DNA from: Mimachlamys varia
Taxonomy: Eukaryota; Mollusca; Bivalvia; Pectinida; Pectinidae
Direction: 5' to 3'
Length of the DNA: 64,000 bases
Assembly: GCA_947623455.1 (NCBI GenBank)
Contig: OX392530.1
Coordinates: forward strand, 2,827,501 to 2,891,500
The notes beneath the pieces are model-generated. The model saw only the letters and a program-made list of their open reading frames with translations, ran no database searches and had not been told where the DNA came from. Positions within the stretch are counted from its first letter, which is position 1; every line of letters starts with the position of its first letter. Below, one piece after another: positions 48,701 through 58,935 of the stretch. Both the position numbers and the translations under genes were made by a program.

Positions 48701-51700
48701 AACTCACAGGCCATTGTGTCATATCATTTTTATCCCACTCAAATGGAGCTTTGGACAGTGGGTTTTTGCAATAGCTGAAAAATAATTTTACACTGTTAAT
48801 ACAAGAAAGTGAAACGCAAAGCTGAGCATGTGAAGTTGCAGTTAAAGGATCCATAATAGTTATATTTCCCTGTACATTTAAAATAGTTAATCATCCACTT
48901 AAAAGCTTGTATGGCTTCACAAAATCAGCTATGGGAAGGCAGCTGGCACAACTTAAAATAAACACTCCCTTTGTAGCTTCCTTTACAAACAACGCGAGGC
49001 CTAAATTTGTACACTAGCTAGCTGGCTATTATGTGAAATGGCACATGTTCCAATAATAACAATATATTACTGTAAAACTGGAAAAATTTGCCCTCATTTC
49101 ATTTTTAGCCCAACAATGGATGGCAAATTTAAGGCAGGGCGAATATTTCTCCAAACATAGGCTTGTGTCTCATATTACATGTTTATATATATTTTTTTTA
49201 AATTGAGAGGGCAAATTCAAGACAGGGCACATTCTAATAATTTCATGAGAGGGCGAAATAAAGATGAGGCAAAAAATTCCTGTTTTACATTATCTTATGG
49301 TTTAAGTTGTAGTATTTTTACAAAATCTACATACATGTAGAATACAATGTAGAATACAATTCAGAAAAAAACTTCTGTTTATTTTCAGACTTACAAAGAT
49401 GATACTTCATTACTAAAATTTGACAGTGTACAATTTAAATCTGTAGTGCTGACTTACCCTGGATCTTGTCCGCACACAGGGCCCGAGGTGAAGCCGTCTT
49501 TACTGGGATGCGTCTTGTTCCACTTCACAAAGGTAGACAAGATGCTCTGTAATGAGAGGAGAAATGTAGACAAGGAAACACCTGAAGAAAAGAAATACAT
49601 ATCCTGTGTCTTGTTCCACTTCACAAACGTGGACAAGATGCTCTGTAATGACAGGAGAAATGTAGAAAAGGAAACACCTGAAGAAAAGAAATACATATCC
49701 TGAACTGTTAGTTACCTTACTACCAACAGAAATCAATTTGTAAAGAAACAGCAAAACAACCTCAGCATTAAAGTTATAATCCAGACTGGATGCATGAGAA
49801 ATATTTTATGTATGGTATCAACAGTTTATAGTGGACTAAAGGATCGAAGACATGCCTTGGAAAAGTTATCACAATAGCCAAAGCATGGCACCATCTCAAC
49901 TCTGATCTGTCAAAAACAGACAAGTAGGGTAAACGGTCATACTTACACTACAGCGCGACTTGACAGTTTGAACACAACCAGTATTGTCGTCACGGATACA
50001 GCAACCCGAAGTTCGCTCCTCGTCACGATCCAGGTTCATGACATGGGCTAGGTTGGGGTCTTTCCTCATACACGGGGAGTATTTGGCCCCCAGATGGATG
50101 AGATCAGCCTGGGAAGGGCCCAGCCATATGTTCCCAAACTCTGACCGCCGAACTGACTCAATGGCCATGTTAGGCTTTCTCACCTGGATACAGAGACAAA
50201 AAGTTGTTACTAAAATCACTCCATACTTTGATATTTCTTATTTTTTATTTCAAAACTAAATTGAAATCTGATTGGGGGGCTTTTCAGAAAATATTGCAAC
50301 CAAAGTCTTTTACCTGAAATAAGCTGAAGCTAGCATCAAATTTTAAATTTGACAACAGTGTACAATGCTCAGCACTAACTTTCTATAGCAATCTTTAGGC
50401 GAGATAAATTAGAGCCCAGTAAAGCTAGGTTTTTATTTTCAGGTCAAGGTCAAAGGTAAAATAAAGGTTGTATTGGGTTTTTTTGTGTCCGATACATTGT
50501 TTTTTAGATATATACCTATACAATCTGAAGTTAGACTAGCTCCAGACACTTTGGTGGGACAGTCTTATTGAAAATAGAAGTATGTCAGCACATTTGGAAA
50601 AATATTTACCCAGTCGTCAATGGTGACCTCATCTATTCCAAAGTTTGACACACCATACAAAGCTAGGGCAGTAATCATAATGACTGTCTGTGTAAATGTG
50701 ATGAACCAGGTGAAGTAAGGCCTGAAACAAGAAGTGTATATTAAACATACCCTCAGCGTTTGAATTTAATACTGTAATTTCTCGCATATAGTGCGCACTC
50801 GCTTATAGTGTGCAGGTACTTTTTGGGATCCAAAAATGAAAAAAAAAAAATCTTGAAAATTAAACCGCAAGCCGGAATGATAGCACCAACCAGGTAAGTA
50901 GCATTTAAGGTTAATTAAACAAACACATTTGAATAGGAAACTTTGAAAACATAACACAATGCCTTGTTAATTAGGCTTGACATTGATTGACACCTCGCGC
51001 AAGTTATGATGAAGATCTGTTGACACCAGCGAAGGCACAGGCCTAATACAGATAATTGTGCATTCGCGAGTTGCTTTCTGAAATTGCGAGTAAAAAATTA
51101 TTGTACTTGCATTTTTCGGGGAGAGGGTATAATACCTGTTGAAAGGTGTATAATATTCCAATTTGTATACATGTCAGAATACGTCGAAAGTATAAAACGA
51201 AGCGTGACACGAAACAAACACATGCACAAATAGTGCAATGTCTTAAAACGTTACTTCACCACAATACAACTGTTATATTCTACACCTTGACATAGTTAAA
51301 GTCAATTTTATGAACTAAATTTTAAATTAGACTATTTTAAATTAGACTGACTCAGAATGCATCGTAGTGCTTTCCCTATCCATGACAAAATTGCAAGCAA
51401 GTTTCTAATTTGGTGAGTTAAAATTTAACCCACTTACCACAAAATGTGAGTTGCTAAAAAAGTAGTTTTACTTATATACTAAAACAAGTGGCCCAAATGG
51501 CCTTAACGGTCATCTGACTATATATATAATTTTTGTTGATTATTGATAAAATATTAACATACCAGGTATTTGACCCCTGTAACCTTGAACATGGGTCAAG
51601 GTCATTCATTTGAATAAACTAGGTAGCCCTTTATTCAAGCATGTTATAGGCCAAATATCAGAACCCTGCATGGACCTTTCGTTTATTGAGAATAAGTTGC

Positions 51701-54700
51701 TTAAAGATTGACTCCTGTGACCTTGAAAGCAGGTCAAGGTCTTTCATTTTAACAAACTTGATAGCCCTTCATCTCAGCATGATACAGAACCCTGGGTATT
51801 TCGTTTATTGAGAATAAGTTACTTAAAGATTTTAACATAAATGTAGTTGACCACGGTGACCTTGAAAGTAGGTCAATGTCATTTATTTTAACAAACGTGG
51901 TAGCCCAGCATGCTATATGCATAATATATATGGTTATATCTAAGGACAGACACAGTACACATGTGTATGGAATTTAAATCAATGTCTTAAAAGCTGCCAC
52001 TAACTGTACCAGCTGCAACAAATGTTGGGAGGGTTGAAGGGATGTGTTCCACCCAAAACGCTTACTTTCTAGTGCTGGTATGCTCTAATGACAGTTGAAT
52101 AGCTTCATTCTATTTACTACAATGATTCGTTAAAAACCTCCCAACCAAACAGGTGATTTTTCTGTTCCATCAATAGAGATTATTTTTACGTTACCTTTTG
52201 GTTTCATCATTTTGTTCATCACCACCACAGTAGTTTCCACTCAGTGCCTGACACGTGTGTTCTTCCATGCTAAGGACCAATGCCTGTCGTCGCTCTTTCT
52301 CTGTATCGACCACTTCCCGGAACAGTCGGCTCATCCCTGGCTCTGGGGGGACAGGCTTGTCCTTTTTACTTGGGGCCAGCTCTCCCATAGGCATGTCATC
52401 AAACCTCATGCCACTGAACGCAAAATGAGAAAGATTTAGGGAAATTATGCATAGAACACTGGTGGAACAGGTTACAACTATTCAGAAAAACAAGAGATCC
52501 CAGAGGGATCTTGGCGCCCACCTTCAAATGATCTAAGTTTGTTTTTTGAAAGATGGTTCTTTTCTCTTCTTTCGATTTTCTCTTAGGTGTTGATTAAGTG
52601 TGAGCAGAGATTCTGGTGGGACACAGATGCATTTTTTTGTTTTTTTTTTGTGAATTACATTGTCGTTTCCTTATTCTTAGCATAGCTAGGCACCAGGAGG
52701 AACCTACACATGAAATTTGTGAAAGTTCCCTTCAGTATATTCTCAGAAATAGGGATAACAAACTTCAATTGTCAAAATCAAAGATGGCTGCCTGTCGGCC
52801 ATGTTGTTTTCCGATCTGTCCAAAAATGGAATATGCACAACAAGGGACCAAGGTGAACCAACACATGAAATTTGAGAAAGATACCTTCAGTACTTTCTTA
52901 GAAATAGCAATAACAAAGTTCAATTGTCAAAATCCAAGATGGCTGCCTGTCGGCCATATTGTTTTCTGATCTGTCCCAAAATGGATTATACACAACTACG
53001 GACCAAGGTGAACCAACACATGAAATTTGAGAAAGATACCTTCAGTAATTTCTGAGAAATAGCCATAACGAACTTCAATTGTCAAAATCCGAGATGGCTG
53101 CCTGTCGGCCATGTTGTTTTTGGATTGGTCCCAAAATGCAATATGCATAACTACACACCAAGGGGAACCTACACATGAAATTTGAGAAAGATCCATTCAG
53201 TACATTCTCAGAAATAGCGATAACAAAGTTCAACTGTCAAAATCCAAGATGGCTGCCTGTCGGCCATGTTGTTTTCGGATTGGTCCAAAAATGCAATATG
53301 CATAACTAGGCAATTTGAGAAAGATCCATTCAGTACATTCTCAGAAATAGGGATAACAAAGTTCAAATGTCAAAATCCAAGATGGCTGCCTGTCGGCCAT
53401 CTTGAATTCAGATCGGTCCCAAAATGGTTTATACACAACTACGGACCAAGGTGAACCAACACATGAAATTTGAGAAAGATACCTTCAGTACTTTCTTAGA
53501 AATAGCGATAACAAACTTCAATTGTCAAAATCCAAGATGGCTGCCTGTCGGCCATGTTTTTTTTTTGATTGGTCCCAAAATGCAATATGCATAACTACAC
53601 ACCAAGGGGAACCTACACATGAAATTTGAGAAAGATCCATTCAGTACATTCTCAGAAATAGCGATAACAAAGTTCAACTGTCAAAATCCAAGATGGCTGC
53701 CTGTCGGCCATGTTGTTTTCGGATTGGTCCAAATATGCAATATGCATAACTAGGCACCAAGGGGAACCTACACATGAAATTTGAGAAAGATCCATTCAGT
53801 ACATTCTCAGAAATAGGGATAACAAAGTTCAAATGTCAAAATCCAAGATGGCTGCCTGTCGGCCATCTTGAATTCAGATCGGTCCCAAAATGGAATATGC
53901 ACAACTACGGACCAAGGTGAACCAACACATGAAATTTGAGAAAGATACCTTCAGTACTTTCTTAGAAATAGCGATAACAAACTTCAATTGTCAAAATCCA
54001 AGATGGCTGCCTGTCGGCCATGTTGTTTTTGGATTGGTCCCAAAATGCAATATGCATAACTACACACCAAGGGGAACCTACACATGAAATTTGAGAAAGA
54101 TCCATTCAGTACATTCTCAGAAATAGCGATAACAAAGTTCAACTGTCAAAATCCAAGATGGCTGCCTGTCGGCCATGTTGTTTTCGGATTGGTCCAAAAA
54201 TGCAATATGCATAACTAGGCACCAAGGGGAACCTACACATGAAATTTGAGAAAGATCCATTCAGTACATTCTCAGAAATAGGGATAACAAAGTTCAAATG
54301 TCAAAATCCAAGATGGCTGCCTGTCGGCCATCTTGAATTCAGATCGGTCCCAAAATGGAATATGCACAACTAGAGACCAAGGTGAACCAACACATGAAAT
54401 TTGAGAAAGATACCTTCAGTACTTTCTTAGAAATAGCGATAACAAACTTCAATTGTCAAAATCCAAGATGGCTGCCTGTCGGCCATGTTGTTTTTGGATT
54501 GGTCCCAAAATGCAATATGCACAACTAGGGACCAAGGTGAACCAACACATGAAATTTGAGAAAGATTTCTTCGGTACTTTATGAGAAATAGCGATAACAA
54601 GAATTGTTTACGGACGGACTAACGGACTAACGGACTAACGGACTAACGGACGGACGGACTGACGGACGGACGGACGGACGGACGACGGACCACGGACGCA

Positions 54701-56971
54701 GGGCGATTTGAATAGCCCACCATCTGATGATGGTGGGCTAATAAAAAATATGGGCAAATTCAAGAAACAATTAAAGACACATCTTTTCATGTCTGCATTT
54801 TAGGCTCTCTACATAGACAACATGTATATACTGACTTTTATTTATTCATAAATTAAATTATATGCACATTGATATTATCATATTTTATAAAAATTATATA
54901 GGGTGCTATATAAATGTTGTATATTATCATTATCAGCAATATAGTGGGTTTGTATATCATTAGAACTTTGTGTCTCGAGGGCTAGAACAGGAGGAGAATC
55001 TTGTTCTCCTGAATACCAATTTTAAGAGCTAAAAACTATAAAAACAGACTGAGTATTCTTATTGATTCTCTATCTAAAGTAAAATTTCACAAAATGATCC
55101 GCTGAAAATTTGTTAATGCATGCACTAACCTTGGAAAGGAGGGCCGGTCGGCATGAGTCGTGTCGTCAGTACTACTAGGCGGTAATTCATCGTAAAATCT
55201 CTCATTGATAAACTGAAACAAATCAGAAACAAACTCAAAAGATTTACATCTAGTAATACAGACAGAGATTTTCCTCTTGGAAAGTTTGCCAATTTGTTGC
55301 CATAAAATCTCCAATTGAAAGGTACAGATGATAGACAATTTCTGTAAAAAGTGGTGCAATTCTGCATTTTACTGCTTGAAAAAAATCCATATTATATGGA
55401 CCCTGGAACCAGGAAAAAAACTCAAGGAAAATCTTTGACAACAGCTAAAATTACCAGTAACACATGTATAAGAAACAACTCACCTTGGAAAACTCTGGTT
55501 TTGTATCCACATATCGGTCAAGGCAGACAGGAGCAAAGCTTCGTCCAAATACTCCCAGTTTCTTCTCCTTCTTTGATCTAGATACTCCCTAGAAACAGTG
55601 TGAGAAATAGCAACCTGTAGTTTTTTCATATTGAAAACAAATGGGTAAATGTATATAGTGTAGCCTTCAGTGAAACTACTATACATGTACAACAAACATG
55701 TGAATATGTTCATGAACGTTAATTAACTTAAGGAAATTCCATAATTAAACAATCTCCACAGGAAAGCATAACAGAAATTAGGGGGACAATCTGAAGTTGA
55801 GGAACTTAGCCAAACGAAATTAAATGTTTTTACAGTATAAAACTGCCAGTATTTATTTCATGTGTAGGTTTATACTAATGACCCCTTCTGAGCACCCTGG
55901 AGGATAGCCGTCTCCTATACAATAATGAATTGTGATCGTCATCTTCTGAACTCTGACTTTTATACATCATTCATATCAAACCAGGTGCATGCACAGTTAA
56001 TTTTGAAGGTATCAGTTTTTGAGAATTTTGCAATTTTGTATAATATTATCCTGTTTGGAATGAATGATATTATCTTGTTAAGGTTGAATGGTATTATCTT
56101 GTTAAGGTTGAATCGTATTATCTTGTTGAGGTTGAATGATATTATCTTATCAAGGTTGAATGGTATTATCTTGATAAGGTTGAATGGTATTATCTTGTTA
56201 TGGTTGAATGATATTATCTTATTATGGTTGAATGGTATTATTGTGTTAAGGTTGAATGGTATTATCTTGATAAGGTTGAATGGTATTATCTTGTTTAGGT
56301 TGAATGATATTATCATGTTAAGGTTGAATTATCTTGTTATGGTTGAATGGTATTATCTTGTTATGGTTGAATGATATTATCTTGTTTAGGTTGAATGGTA
56401 TTATCTCATTAAGGTTAAATGGTATTATCTTGTTATGGTTGAATGATATTATCTTGTTATGGTTGAATGGTATTATCTTCATAAGGTTGAATGGTATTAT
56501 CTTCATAAGGTTGAATGGTATTATCTTGTTTAGGTTGAATGATATTATCATGTTAAGGTTGAATTATCTTGTTATGGTTGAATGGTATTATCTTGTTATG
56601 GTTGAATGATATTATCTTGTTTAGGTTGAATGGTATTATCTCATTAAGGTTGAATGGTATTATCTTGTGAAGGTTGAATGGTATTATCTTGTGAAGGTTA
56701 AGTGATTAATTTATACCCGTATCAGAATGAGGGACTTACCACAATGGTCTTAGCTTTATTCCATGTTATAGTTGTCACTGCCTCCTTCTTCTTGAGGGGC
56801 TTTGGTCGACATCGGCGTGCACCCCTACCATCAGCTTGTGTTGTAGGTTTCTCCGGTGCGATGCCACCACGGTAGATAAGTTCACGACGGTTCTGCCATC
56901 TCTGGCGACGTTCTTCCAGAGAGTCCTCATCCTCCAATCCTAGAAACTTCTTAGCTCTGTTTCTAACTAAC
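45285..56971 (-). CDS. inactive rhomboid protein (iRhom, RHBDF1/2 type), coding span, 5' exons missing
   Basis: iRhoms are catalytically dead rhomboid-superfamily proteins of the ER and Golgi that bind ADAM17 and EGF-family ligands and control their trafficking. Twelve minus-strand exons join with consistent phases into about 687 residues plus stop. In order: basic cytoplasmic tail, first membrane segment ([20 protein letters not shown]), a cysteine-rich lumenal iRhom homology domain ([59 protein letters not shown]), then the rhomboid core. The catalytic serine position reads GPAGAQFG, so no serine nucleophile; the later DNWAH histidine remains. That combination is diagnostic of iRhom. Family length is about 855, so roughly 170 N-terminal residues lie beyond 64000. 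Invertebrates usually have one iRhom (rhomboid-5 in flies), so RHBDF1 and RHBDF2 cannot be separated here and no symbol is given. Confidence 0.93.
46355..46508 (-). CDS. iRhom visible exon 11
   Basis: Acceptor TCCTGCAG; encodes [40 protein letters not shown] and [11 protein letters not shown], phase 0 at donor GTGAGA. Family counterpart: [20 protein letters not shown]. Confidence 0.93.
46852..47033 (-). repeat. duplication of the iRhom exon-10 donor, 2 extra copies, 93 and 89 bp
   Basis: Exon-end equivalents at 46941 and 46852 repeat the native boundary at 47034. Each has CCTCCAC(A/G)CTGG-like coding tail, a GTAAGT donor and shared intron sequence (CATACATATTTTCGCRGTAA). Both extra copies lie on the intron side. 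Confidence 0.88.
47034..47134 (-). CDS. iRhom visible exon 10
   Basis: Acceptor TTTGACAG; encodes [20 protein letters not shown] then [14 protein letters not shown], with two bases left at donor GTAAGT. PDQF...LFLHAG is the iRhom L1-loop signature. The exon tail and donor are duplicated downstream (46852-47033). Confidence 0.92.
47332..47523 (-). CDS. iRhom visible exon 9
   Basis: Acceptor TTTTCAG, then [38 protein letters not shown] and [20 protein letters not shown], phase 0 at donor GTGAGA. Cysteine-rich lumenal domain matching family [20 protein letters not shown]. Confidence 0.93.
47524..48707. other. iRhom intron (between visible exons 8 and 9)
   Basis: AT-rich unique intron, no repeat array and no other exon recognised. 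Plus-strand open frames at 47458-47727 and 48481-48681 have no recognisable similarity. Confidence 0.6.
48708..48774 (-). CDS. iRhom visible exon 8
   Basis: Acceptor TTTTTCAG; encodes [20 protein letters not shown] and WP, ending phase 0 at donor GTGAGT. Family counterpart: [20 protein letters not shown]. Only 67 bp. Confidence 0.9.
48775..49457. other. iRhom intron (between visible exons 7 and 8)
   Basis: AT-rich. Between about 49070 and 49290 it holds GGCAAATTTAAGGCAGGGCG and AGGGCAAATTCAAGACAGGG motifs in imperfect repeat, bounded by ACTGTAAAACTGG and CCTGTTTTACATT, which suggests a small inverted-repeat element. Confidence 0.5.
49458..49546 (-). CDS. iRhom visible exon 7
   Basis: Acceptor CATTACAG; encodes [20 protein letters not shown] then [10 protein letters not shown], two bases left at donor GTAAGT. 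Matches the family STLAVWVKW...VCHQDPR. The acceptor and first roughly 40 coding bases are duplicated upstream at +96 bp. Confidence 0.91.
49547..49702 (-). repeat. 96-bp duplication of the iRhom exon-7 acceptor
   Basis: One extra copy, exon-start equivalent at 49642, repeats the native boundary at 49546. It includes CATTACAG/AGCATCTTGTC, coding for STFVKWNKT, and the upstream intron (TTTCTTCAGGTGTTTCC). The extra copy is upstream, on the intron side. Confidence 0.9.
49947..50183 (-). CDS. iRhom visible exon 6
   Basis: Acceptor TGTATCCAG; encodes [40 protein letters not shown], and [18 protein letters not shown], phase 0 at donor GTAAGT. This is the most diagnostic iRhom homology domain segment (family: [20 protein letters not shown]). 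Confidence 0.94.
50610..50721 (-). CDS. iRhom visible exon 5, first membrane segment
   Basis: Acceptor TTGTTTCAG; encodes [20 protein letters not shown] then [17 protein letters not shown], phase 0 at donor GTAAAT. Corresponds to family [20 protein letters not shown]. Confidence 0.93.
50722..52194. other. iRhom intron with repeat-derived sequence
   Basis: Includes the repeat element at 51484-52010. Around 50775-50830 ATTTCTCGCATATAGTGCGC and related sequence looks like an element end. No exon recognised. Confidence 0.5.
51484..52010. mobile_element. interspersed repeat with about 135-bp tandem core, 3 copies
   Basis: Begins CAAGTGGCCCAAATGGCCTT and contains three core copies around GTGACCTTGAAAGTAGGTCA and TTTCGTTTATTGAGAATAAG. 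The layout (palindromic start, tandem core) parallels the pearl-like element at 52.5 kb, so it may be a second, different family of the same type. The right end is not clear. Confidence 0.6.
52195..52413 (-). CDS. iRhom visible exon 4
   Basis: Acceptor GCGTTCAG; encodes [40 protein letters not shown] and [12 protein letters not shown], with donor GTAACG. Charged cytoplasmic region directly before the membrane segment; weakly conserved in the family apart from the KR at the junction. Confidence 0.88.
52491..54745. mobile_element. pearl-like Helitron-type element with 12 core repeats
   Basis: Starts with the palindrome AGATCCCAGAGGGATCT and GGCGCCCACC, contains 12 copies of a core of about 155 bp (marker AAGATGGCTGCCTGTCGGCC at 52782 to 54466), then an ACGG/ACTA microsatellite (54611-54693), and ends with the hairpin TAGCCCACCATC/GATGGTGGGCTA. 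This order (left end, tandem core, tetranucleotide microsatellite, hairpin) is that of the pearl elements of oysters, later linked to non-autonomous Helitrons. No protein is encoded; open frames through the core are incidental. Confidence 0.8.
54746..55129. other. iRhom intron segment after the pearl-like element
   Basis: Unique AT-rich intron; nothing recognised before the exon 3 donor. Confidence 0.5.
55130..55212 (-). CDS. iRhom visible exon 3
   Basis: Acceptor TTGTTTCAG; encodes [20 protein letters not shown] then ADRPSFP, two bases left at donor GTTAGT. Acidic and serine-rich cytoplasmic part. Identified mainly by splice signals and phase fit to both neighbours. Confidence 0.82.
55484..55588 (-). 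CDS. iRhom visible exon 2
   Basis: Acceptor GTTTCTAG; encodes [20 protein letters not shown] then [15 protein letters not shown], phase 0 both ends, donor GTGAGT. Resembles the family RRAQRRSFTPASFLEE region. Confidence 0.85.
56040..56710. repeat. 23-bp tandem array, about 29 copies
   Basis: Units contain GGTTGAATGGTATTATCTTG followed by TTA. An internal higher-order step of 235 bp is visible: 56081-56316 resembles 56316-56551. Starts about 30 bp past the exon 1 donor on the intron side but has no exon sequence. Open frames on both strands result from the lack of stops in the unit. Confidence 0.93.
56740..56971 (-). CDS. iRhom visible exon 1 (5'-most in window)
   Basis: Acceptor ACCTTGCAG; encodes [36 protein letters not shown] and [20 protein letters not shown], phase 0 at donor GTAAGT. 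Strongly basic cytoplasmic region. It begins with one base of a split codon, so an earlier coding exon exists; none is seen up to 64000. Confidence 0.87.
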
Positions 56972-58935
56972 CTGCAAGGTAAAATATACACATGTACATT
57001 TCCTGTTATAAAGGAATTCTTTCTTAATGTGTTTGAGGATCAGAAAAAAAACCACACAAATATTATTAATCAAAAGCAAAATCAGAAATGCTAACATGTA
57101 ACTGAACCCTAGCTAGAGTACATGTACCTTACATTCGTTACTTGTGTCGAAACATGTCCATATTGAAGTTGATGTTGTCCAGTCAAATTTACTTTGAATA
57201 ATGAGAGCTGAATTTCTCTACGACAAATCTAAATGGCATCACAAGTTATCAAAGCCATTGTTTAAAATGATGAGCCCTTAATTATCACTGTGTAGGATTT
57301 AAAAGATGTTAGCATGCAGAGCTCAATAAATTACAATTTACACAGCTCTCTAAAAGACATGTATATATATATGTGTACTCAGTTTATACAAAATATACAA
57401 GGCTATATATAGAAATATTATAAAACTCATTCATGACCAGGTGTGTAAGATAGGGAAATTCCACCCGAGGGGTTTTCAAATTTTGTTAAAACCTGATGCT
57501 TTGCCGAGGGTTTTGCCAAATTTGAAAATCCCAAGGGTGCAATTTCCCTATCTTACATGCACCTGGTCATGAAAGAGCATTTTTCTCTCATTTCAACTAA
57601 AGATGAAAGATGAAATTAAATGAAACCCATCTTTTGTTTTTTAGCTTATTCAGGTAAAAGATAAGCATCAAATAAGCCCAAAAATCATAAAAACAGTTTT
57701 GACTTGCACATTGTATTTTGAAAATATGAAATTTTCCCTTGGGCTAGCTGTTTTGACCAAAAAACAAATCAGTCAGCGAGATAAAGCATACCATGTATTA
57801 GCAAACAATGTGGAATTTGCACATAAAAAAATCATCTCAGCTTTCTGTGTTTATTGTTAAAAATTTATGAAAGTTTTATTTTCGTCACAACATCTTTTTC
57901 TCTCGTCGGCAAAAAGAAATTACCGTATACATAACATCATGCCATTGTGAAGTCATGTGGTATGATATACAATGTACTCTGTAAGATTATAGTAGTCTTA
58001 CATAGATTTCTTACATAGGCAAACTCTATACAACATGGTGAGACATGAGAGAAAAACGTCTTGGTGAAATACCCTTAGTGTGTAATTACTTAAAATAGCT
58101 ATCCAACTTTCCAATTATAGATACAAAATATATTGATATACAGTGTATGTGTGATAACAAAGGTGATTTTAATCAATATGTGTATCTTGTAAATAATTAT
58201 GTAACAAAAGACAGAGAAATACAATGGTCAGACAGGGGTTTGAACCCTTAACCTGCAGGGGCCCTATGGGACATGACTTCTAGACAGATGCTTGACCGAT
58301 TCCACTCCGTTCTTTCATCCTTTTTCTAATTCTCTGAATTGAAGGCATCATTATTCACAACCCAATTTTGAGTACCCCCTCTCCAAGCATTCACTAAGAG
58401 AACTAGGGTGAACCCATAACTCAGGTACATAATTGTATGAAAATCAAGTGACTACAAGTATAATAGATGGAGTCCTGACAACTGTTTTCTTTACTTTAGG
58501 TCAAAGGTCAAAATGTAGGTCAGAGTGACCTATTTTCGATACATGACACACAGCCTCACTAAGGTGAACCCATACCCTAAGTATGAGAGTCCAGTGATTA
58601 TGACAAGTAGATTATACACAGGTGAAGGAGATAGAACAGTTTAGCCCGGAAAATATAGAAGGATGGACGGAAAGACTTAAACGGAGACAACACAAAACCA
58701 TACCCTCTCTTCCCCACTGTTACTGGTGGGAAACTAATTACAGGTTACCCCTTTTTATCAATTAACCCAGGGATAATCCATGTTTCAATTTTCTTTTAAT
58801 TTTACTTCCATTTTTGTAGAATGACCCCTGTTAATTTTGATATTAACAGAAAATGTCCCAGTGCTCTCAAATTCAAGGATTAACCTTGTTAACCCAAGGT
58901 CAATTAAAAATCATTTGAAGGAAATATATTGTTAA
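56972..58935. other. iRhom 5' intron, repeat-derived
   Basis: Contains the foldback repeat at 57431-57571 and near 58495-58545 GGTCAAAGGTCAAAATGTAG, an interspersed-repeat type sequence. No exon of iRhom is visible. Confidence 0.5.
57431..57571. repeat. foldback inverted repeat, arms about 55 bp
   Basis: Left arm TCATGACCAGGTGTGTAAGA then TAGGGAAATTCCACCC, right arm the near inverse ending GCACCTGGTCATGA. A further inverted pair (TTTTTCTCTCAT near 57580 and ATGAGAGAAAAA near 58045) suggests the foldback belongs to a larger element of about 600 bp. Confidence 0.8.

Noticed and set aside
52616..54087. Plus-strand frames containing [11 protein letters not shown] or NPRWLPVGH
   Set aside because: These are translations of the pearl-like core repeat.
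55925..56609. Leucine/isoleucine-rich plus-strand frames (NGIILLRLN repeats) as a membrane protein
   Set aside because: They arise from the 23-bp intron array and lack any start, splice or family support.
45285..56971. Active rhomboid protease
   Set aside because: The serine of GxSG is absent (GPAGAQ) and the large cysteine-rich lumenal domain is iRhom-specific.
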